A stretch of DNA of 10,285 nt, taken from Cycloclasticus sp. GTDB taxonomy: Bacteria > Pseudomonadota > Gammaproteobacteria > Methylococcales > Cycloclasticaceae. Shown one piece after another: positions 7,357-10,285 of the stretch. The notes under the pieces are model-generated. The model ran no database searches. It saw nothing but the letters and a program-made list of their open reading frames with translations, and was not told the origin of the DNA. The translations under genes and the position numbers were made by a program. Position 1 is the first letter of the stretch. Each line of letters opens with the position of its first letter. The stretch is taken from NCBI GenBank assembly GCA_012960055.1, contig DUCA01000200.1, forward strand, positions 1-10,285. Direction: 5' to 3'.

Positions 7357-7935
7357 ATGACTTTTCGCATTTTAGTGCTGGTTTTTTCGGTGTGCATGGT
7401 TGGTTTGTCGCACGCGAATGAATTTACTGCAGGCCGCGATAAAAACAGTGTGCAAGCCGTTCAGTCGCTAGAGGCATATGCTAAATATAAAATGGCACAG
7501 TACGATGAAGCACATGAAATTTGGTTAATGCTGGCCGAAAAAAACAACACGTCTGCGTTGATTAACTTAGCAAACATGTATGAACAAGGGCAAGGTGTAG
7601 AACGTGACCTTAAGCAATCCATTGTTTGGTTAAGAAAAGCAGCTGAGCTTAAAGATTCACGTGGTGAGTACCAACTTGCGATGGCCTATGAGAAAGGCAT
7701 GGGCGTTGATAGAGACTTGCGCCAAGCTGCATTCTGGTTAGAGAAAGCGGCGAAGCAGGGCGACGCAACAGCGCAGTTTGAATTTGGTGTTATGTTAGCG
7801 ACTAACTACGGTGAAGGCTTAATGACAAGTTCAAAGGATCAGCGCGCTGCCGCTGTGGACTGGTTAACTAAAGCAGAGGCTAATGGCGTTGAGGATGCCA
7901 AAGAGTTTTTGACGTTGCTACTCAATATGATGTGA
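7357..7935 (+). CDS. Periplasmic Sel1-repeat (TPR-like) protein
   Basis: A 192-residue exported protein. Residues 1-20 form a Sec signal peptide ending in SHA, with cleavage probably before NEF. Sel1-type helical repeats follow, clearest at about 66-98 (ALINLANMYEQGQGVERDLK) and 102-135 (YQLAMAYEKGMGVDRDLRQA), with a degenerate third at about 137-176. The region at 38-62 (EAYAKYKMAQYDEAHEIW) looks like a partial TPR. Sel1 repeats form protein-binding superhelices and have no catalytic residues, so a periplasmic scaffold or adaptor is expected, with the partner unknown. The ATG lies one base after the ctaB stop, so the gene is almost certainly co-transcribed with the heme A genes. This position in the operon is the only hint of a link to oxidase assembly. 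Sel1 proteins also occur in many unrelated settings. Confidence 0.85.
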   Translation: MTFRILVLVFSVCMVGLSHANEFTAGRDKNSVQAVQSLEAYAKYKMAQYDEAHEIWLMLAEKNNTSALINLANMYEQGQGVERDLKQSIVWLRKAAELKDSRGEYQLAMAYEKGMGVDRDLRQAAFWLEKAAKQGDATAQFEFGVMLATNYGEGLMTSSKDQRAAAVDWLTKAEANGVEDAKEFLTLLLNMM

Positions 7936-7961
7936 GTTTCAACAGTGATGGATAACGTAAG

Positions 7962-8486
7962 ATGAAAACTGTTGAGCCGAGTAATAAAATATCAAAAATG
8001 ATGGTTTCATTAGCGTGGATAGGCTTTTTAGCCATGCTGGTGATTGGTTTTGATCGATATCTCGGGCATCAAGAAAACCCTAATGAGCGTCCAGATGTAA
8101 TCTATGCATCTGATGGTGCGGCAGAAGTTATTTTAAAACAAAACCGGCAAGGGCATTATATAGCCGACGGTAAACTGAATGGGCATTGGGCAACGTTTGT
8201 ATTGGATACCGGTGCAACAAATATCAGCATCCCTGCGGAAGTCGCTGATGAAATGGGTATAACGGAAGGGCGGCCTGAAAGAACACGAACCGCCAATGGT
8301 GATATTGTTGTTTATCGAGTGATATTAGAGTCAGTGTCGCTCGGGGCAATTGAACTGAAGAACGTTACCGCCCATATCAACCCTCATATGAATGGTAAGG
8401 CTGTTTTGTTGGGCATGAGCTTTCTCAAGCACGTTGAGATGGCACAAAAGGGCAAACAGATGACCTTGCGTCTGAAGGCCAAATAA
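7962..8486 (+). CDS. Membrane-anchored retropepsin-like aspartic protease (TIGR02281-like)
   Basis: A 174-residue protein with one N-terminal helix (about 14-31), inferred N-in, and a periplasmic clan AA aspartic protease domain. The catalytic motif is FVLDTGATNISIP (79-91) with D82-T83-G84. The flap-like segment TANGD is at 110-114, and the hydrophobic second signature VLLGMSFL (148-155) precedes the end of the domain. It is a single-lobe protein with one DTG, so it would have to dimerise to be active, as retropepsins do. This matches the bacterial TIGR02281 family of small membrane-tethered retropepsin-like proteins. The substrate is unknown. It starts 26 bases after the Sel1 gene and ends 16 bases from the convergent rpoH stop. 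A role in oxidase subunit quality control is speculation from context. Confidence 0.88.
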   Translation: MKTVEPSNKISKMMVSLAWIGFLAMLVIGFDRYLGHQENPNERPDVIYASDGAAEVILKQNRQGHYIADGKLNGHWATFVLDTGATNISIPAEVADEMGITEGRPERTRTANGDIVVYRVILESVSLGAIELKNVTAHINPHMNGKAVLLGMSFLKHVEMAQKGKQMTLRLKAK

Positions 8487-8502
8487 TCAGCAGGCGCGGT
8501 CG

Positions 8503-9372
8503 CTAAGCGGGGTTGAATTCCAAGAGCTCTTGTTTCACCTTATTCATCGCATTTTTTTCAAGCTGACGTATTCGCTCAGCAGAGACTTGGTATTTATCAG
8601 CGAGTTGATGCAAGGTTGATTTTTTTTCGCTTAACCAACGCTCAGATAAAATAGCGCGACTACGTTCGTCAAGATTAGCTAAAGCGATTCGCAGTTGTGT
8701 GGAATTGTGTGCTTTTTCATTATGCGTCTCAACAACACTCGCTGGGTCATGTTCTTCGTTGGTCACAAAGCTGGCCGGTGTGTAAACGACTTCATCTGAT
8801 TCGGTGTTGTCATCTTGATGACCATCAAACGCCATATCAAAGTTACTCAGGCGTTTTTCCATTTCGTATACGGCGGATTTATCAACCCCTAAGTCATTGG
8901 CGATAGCGTCGGCTTCGTTTTCATTTAGCCAAGCTAGGTTCTTTTTGTGCTTTCTTAAATTAAAGAACAGTTTGCGTTGTGCTTTCGTCGTGGCGATTTT
9001 CACGATGCGCCAGTTTTTAATCACATACTCATGAATTTCAGATTTAATCCAATGTACGGCATAAGACACAAGGCGAACGCCCATATCTGGATCAAAACGT
9101 TTAACCGCCTTCATCAAGCCGATGCTGCCTTCTTGGATAAGGTCAGGAAGAGCTAGACCATAACCGCTATAACTTCTAGCAATATGAATTACATAACGCA
9201 TATGAGATAAAACGAGCGTGCGCGCAGCTTCTAGGTCATTGTTGTCACGTAAACGTGCAGCCAGTTCTCTTTCTTGTTCTACTGTTAAAGCAGGCGCAGA
9301 AGAAACAGATGCAATGTAGGCATCTAAAGATCCAGCCGATAAATGAGTAGGTAATGCTAACGCATGTGTCAT
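8503..9372 (-). CDS. rpoH: RNA polymerase heat-shock sigma factor sigma-32
   Basis: Alternative sigma factor directing RNA polymerase to heat-shock promoters (chaperones, proteases). From the ATG at 9372 the product is 289 residues, close to the usual 280-290. Region 2.1-2.2 includes LEAARTLVLSHMRYVIHIAR (47-66) and DLIQEGSIGLMKAVKRFDP (77-95). Region 2.3-2.4 includes VHWIKSEIHEYVIKNWRIVK (106-125). The RpoH-specific box QRKLFFNLRKHKK (132-144) separates it from other sigma factors. The region 4.2 helix-turn-helix is TLHQLADKYQVSAERIRQLE (253-272). The ATG is favoured by GAGGG (9378-9382) five bases upstream. A GTG at 9414 would add 14 non-conserved residues and lies inside the operator. ftsX lies upstream on the same strand, as in Escherichia coli. 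A promoter and a CIRCE-like operator occupy 9404-9459, pointing to HrcA control. The gene is convergent with the aspartic protease gene. Confidence 0.97.
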   Translation of the reverse strand: MTHALALPTHLSAGSLDAYIASVSSAPALTVEQERELAARLRDNNDLEAARTLVLSHMRYVIHIARSYSGYGLALPDLIQEGSIGLMKAVKRFDPDMGVRLVSYAVHWIKSEIHEYVIKNWRIVKIATTKAQRKLFFNLRKHKKNLAWLNENEADAIANDLGVDKSAVYEMEKRLSNFDMAFDGHQDDNTESDEVVYTPASFVTNEEHDPASVVETHNEKAHNSTQLRIALANLDERSRAILSERWLSEKKSTLHQLADKYQVSAERIRQLEKNAMNKVKQELLEFNPA

Positions 9373-9391
9373 AGTATCCCTCGCAAGTGTG

Positions 9392-9410
9392 GTGCTAATG
9401 CATTTAGCAC
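9392..9410 (-). promoter_or_regulatory. Hairpin in the predicted rpoH 5' UTR, sharing a CIRCE arm
   Basis: On the minus strand GTGCTAA, a 5-base spacer and TTAGCAC form a perfect 7-bp inverted repeat, ending about 20 bases before the rpoH start codon. The upstream arm is also the right arm of the CIRCE-like element at 9404-9430. It may be an extra HrcA half-site or a small mRNA hairpin. The repeat itself is clear. Its role is inferred. Confidence 0.5.
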
Positions 9411-9430
9411 TCACAATATAAGACTGCTAA
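9404..9430 (-). promoter_or_regulatory. CIRCE-like operator (HrcA binding site) upstream of rpoH
   Basis: The CIRCE consensus is TTAGCACTC-N9-GAGTGCTAA. The plus strand reads TTAGCACTC (9404-9412), nine bases, then GACTGCTAA (9422-9430), so 17 of 18 arm bases match and the spacer length is exact. On the minus strand it begins at the last base of the -10 box and covers the predicted transcription start near 9423, which is a typical repressor position. HrcA is the known CIRCE repressor, usually controlling groESL and dnaK. No hrcA gene is in the window, so its presence must be assumed. Confidence 0.82.
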
Positions 9431-9459
9431 TTATAGCAATAGTTCAGTTTATAAGGCAA
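9430..9459 (-). promoter_or_regulatory. Predicted sigma-70 promoter of rpoH
   Basis: On the minus strand a TTGCCT -35 element (9454-9459) is separated by 18 bases from a perfect TATAAT -10 box (9430-9435). The predicted start is near 9423, giving a 5' UTR of about 50 bases. The -10 box abuts the CIRCE-like operator. This promoter would let rpoH be transcribed separately from ftsX. Confidence 0.65.
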
Positions 9460-9487
9460 TTCTAAGGTGGAAACGAGATTCTTGGCG

Positions 9488-10285
9488 TTAGCTTTCTAAT
9501 TCGGATAAATAGCGGCTGACGACGATCCAAGAACCAATAACGCCAAGTGAAATTGAAAATGTTGTCCATAAAACTGCGTGAGTAAAAGGCATGTAGTTAA
9601 GGTTGAATGAGCTGCTATACAGAGAGGCCAAGGAACTCGTCGGTCCGTCTATCAGCCACACTGATAAATTAACCAATAAGCAGGCCACGATGCCGCCAAG
9701 AAAGCCGTACCAAAAACCGCTGTATAAAAAAGGTCGCATGATAAATGAGCGTGTTGCGCCAACGAGACGAGTGATGTCAATTTCATCACGGCGGTTTTGG
9801 AGTTCCAATCGGATGGTGTTACTCACAATAAGCAGCACGGCAAAACCCAGCAATATGGTGATGATGCTGACCCCACGCTGGGCAATATTGAGTATGCCAT
9901 TAAGGCGATCAAGCCAGCCCATGTCCATTTGAACGAGCTGGATATCAGGCTGTTTTTTAAGCTCAGTAACCAACAAAGTTAAGCTTGCTTGATTATCGAT
10001 ACTGGCAATGGGTGTTATTTGAATAACGTGTGGTAGCGGGTTGTCAGCCAATGTGCTGATAGCAGAGCCAAAGCCGCTGTATTGGCGAAATTCTTCAAGC
10101 GCCGCCTGCTTATCAATGAGTACCGTTTGAGAGACGTTGCTGTTTTGTTGTAACAAAGTTGATAATTCCGTGGCGCGTTGCAGCGTTACCGATTGGTTAA
10201 GAAACACTGAAATGTTGTTGTTCAGGTCAATTTGGCCACTGACTGATTGCAAATTATTAATTGATACCAGCAAACCTGATGGCAG
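9488..10285 (-). CDS. ftsX: Cell division protein FtsX, 5' end outside the window
   Basis: Membrane subunit of the FtsEX ABC-type complex, which couples ATP hydrolysis in the cytoplasm to activation of septal peptidoglycan hydrolysis during division. The visible part is 265 residues plus stop. The frame stays open to the window edge (LPSGLLVSINN at the start), so the cytoplasmic N-terminus and part of the first helix are missing. Next comes the extracytoplasmic domain, about 20-125, with ISVFLN near 25-30. Three further helices follow at roughly 135-158, 185-215 and 235-257. The conserved cytoplasmic loop contains RRDEIDITRLVGATRSFIMR (168-187) followed by PFLYSGFWYG (188-197), typical of FtsX. 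Placement before rpoH on the same strand, with 115 bases between the coding regions, matches the ftsY-ftsE-ftsX-rpoH order of gammaproteobacteria. A TTG at 10273 is not a true start. Confidence 0.93.
   Translation of the reverse strand: MPSGLLVSINNLQSVSGQIDLNNNISVFLNQSVTLQRATELSTLLQQNSNVSQTVLIDKQAALEEFRQYSGFGSAISTLADNPLPHVIQITPIASIDNQASLTLLVTELKKQPDIQLVQMDMGWLDRLNGILNIAQRGVSIITILLGFAVLLIVSNTIRLELQNRRDEIDITRLVGATRSFIMRPFLYSGFWYGFLGGIVACLLVNLSVWLIDGPTSSLASLYSSSFNLNYMPFTHAVLWTTFSISLGVIGSWIVVSRYLSELES

Noticed and set aside
8487..8502. Terminator between the aspartic protease gene and rpoH
   Set aside because: The 16-base convergent gap is GC-rich but has no stable hairpin followed by a T-tract.
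9373..9414. Extended rpoH start at GTG 9414
   Set aside because: The 14 added residues are unlike RpoH N-termini, the codon lies inside the CIRCE-like repeat close to the predicted transcription start, and the ATG at 9372 has a good GAGGG ribosome binding site.

Overview
This is most likely a chromosomal segment of an AT-rich aerobic gammaproteobacterium. The minus-strand ftsX-rpoH pair is a classic gammaproteobacterial arrangement. The plus strand carries a complete aa3/caa3-type cytochrome c oxidase locus. Base composition looks like roughly 40-45% GC by eye. A marine Cycloclasticus/Methylophaga-like lineage is possible, but that is a guess from composition and gene order.

Positions 1-3803 (+) hold the structural oxidase genes: coxB (subunit II with a fused cytochrome c domain), coxA (subunit I), a 33-codon membrane microprotein gene, and coxC (subunit III). 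A strong bidirectional terminator at 3818-3849 closes this unit. The same terminator serves a convergent DUF2909 twin-transmembrane gene at 3869-4114 (-).

Positions 4184-8486 (+) form a tightly packed second unit: SURF1, an SCO-like thioredoxin-fold protein, heme A synthase (ctaA/COX15), heme O synthase (ctaB/cyoE), a periplasmic Sel1-repeat protein and a membrane-anchored retropepsin-like aspartic protease. CtaB converts heme B to heme O and CtaA converts heme O to heme A. SURF1 and the SCO-like protein are assembly-type factors. The last two genes look like operon passengers or unrecognised assembly or quality-control factors. No cox11/ctaG lies in its usual slot between coxA and coxC, and the SCO-like protein lacks the third copper ligand (His) of true SCO1, so the copper-insertion genes must be elsewhere or substituted.

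Positions 8503-10285 (-) hold rpoH (heat-shock sigma-32) and the 3' part of ftsX, which runs off the window end. The most notable regulatory feature is a near-perfect CIRCE operator (HrcA-binding inverted repeat, 17 of 18 arm bases) at 9404-9430. It lies directly against a good sigma-70 -10 box upstream of rpoH, which suggests that the HrcA repressor controls the heat-shock sigma factor itself. An alternative short hairpin shares one CIRCE arm in the predicted 5' UTR.

There is no gene-free stretch over 300 bases. I found no RNA genes, mobile elements or CRISPR arrays, and no clearly novel multi-gene system.
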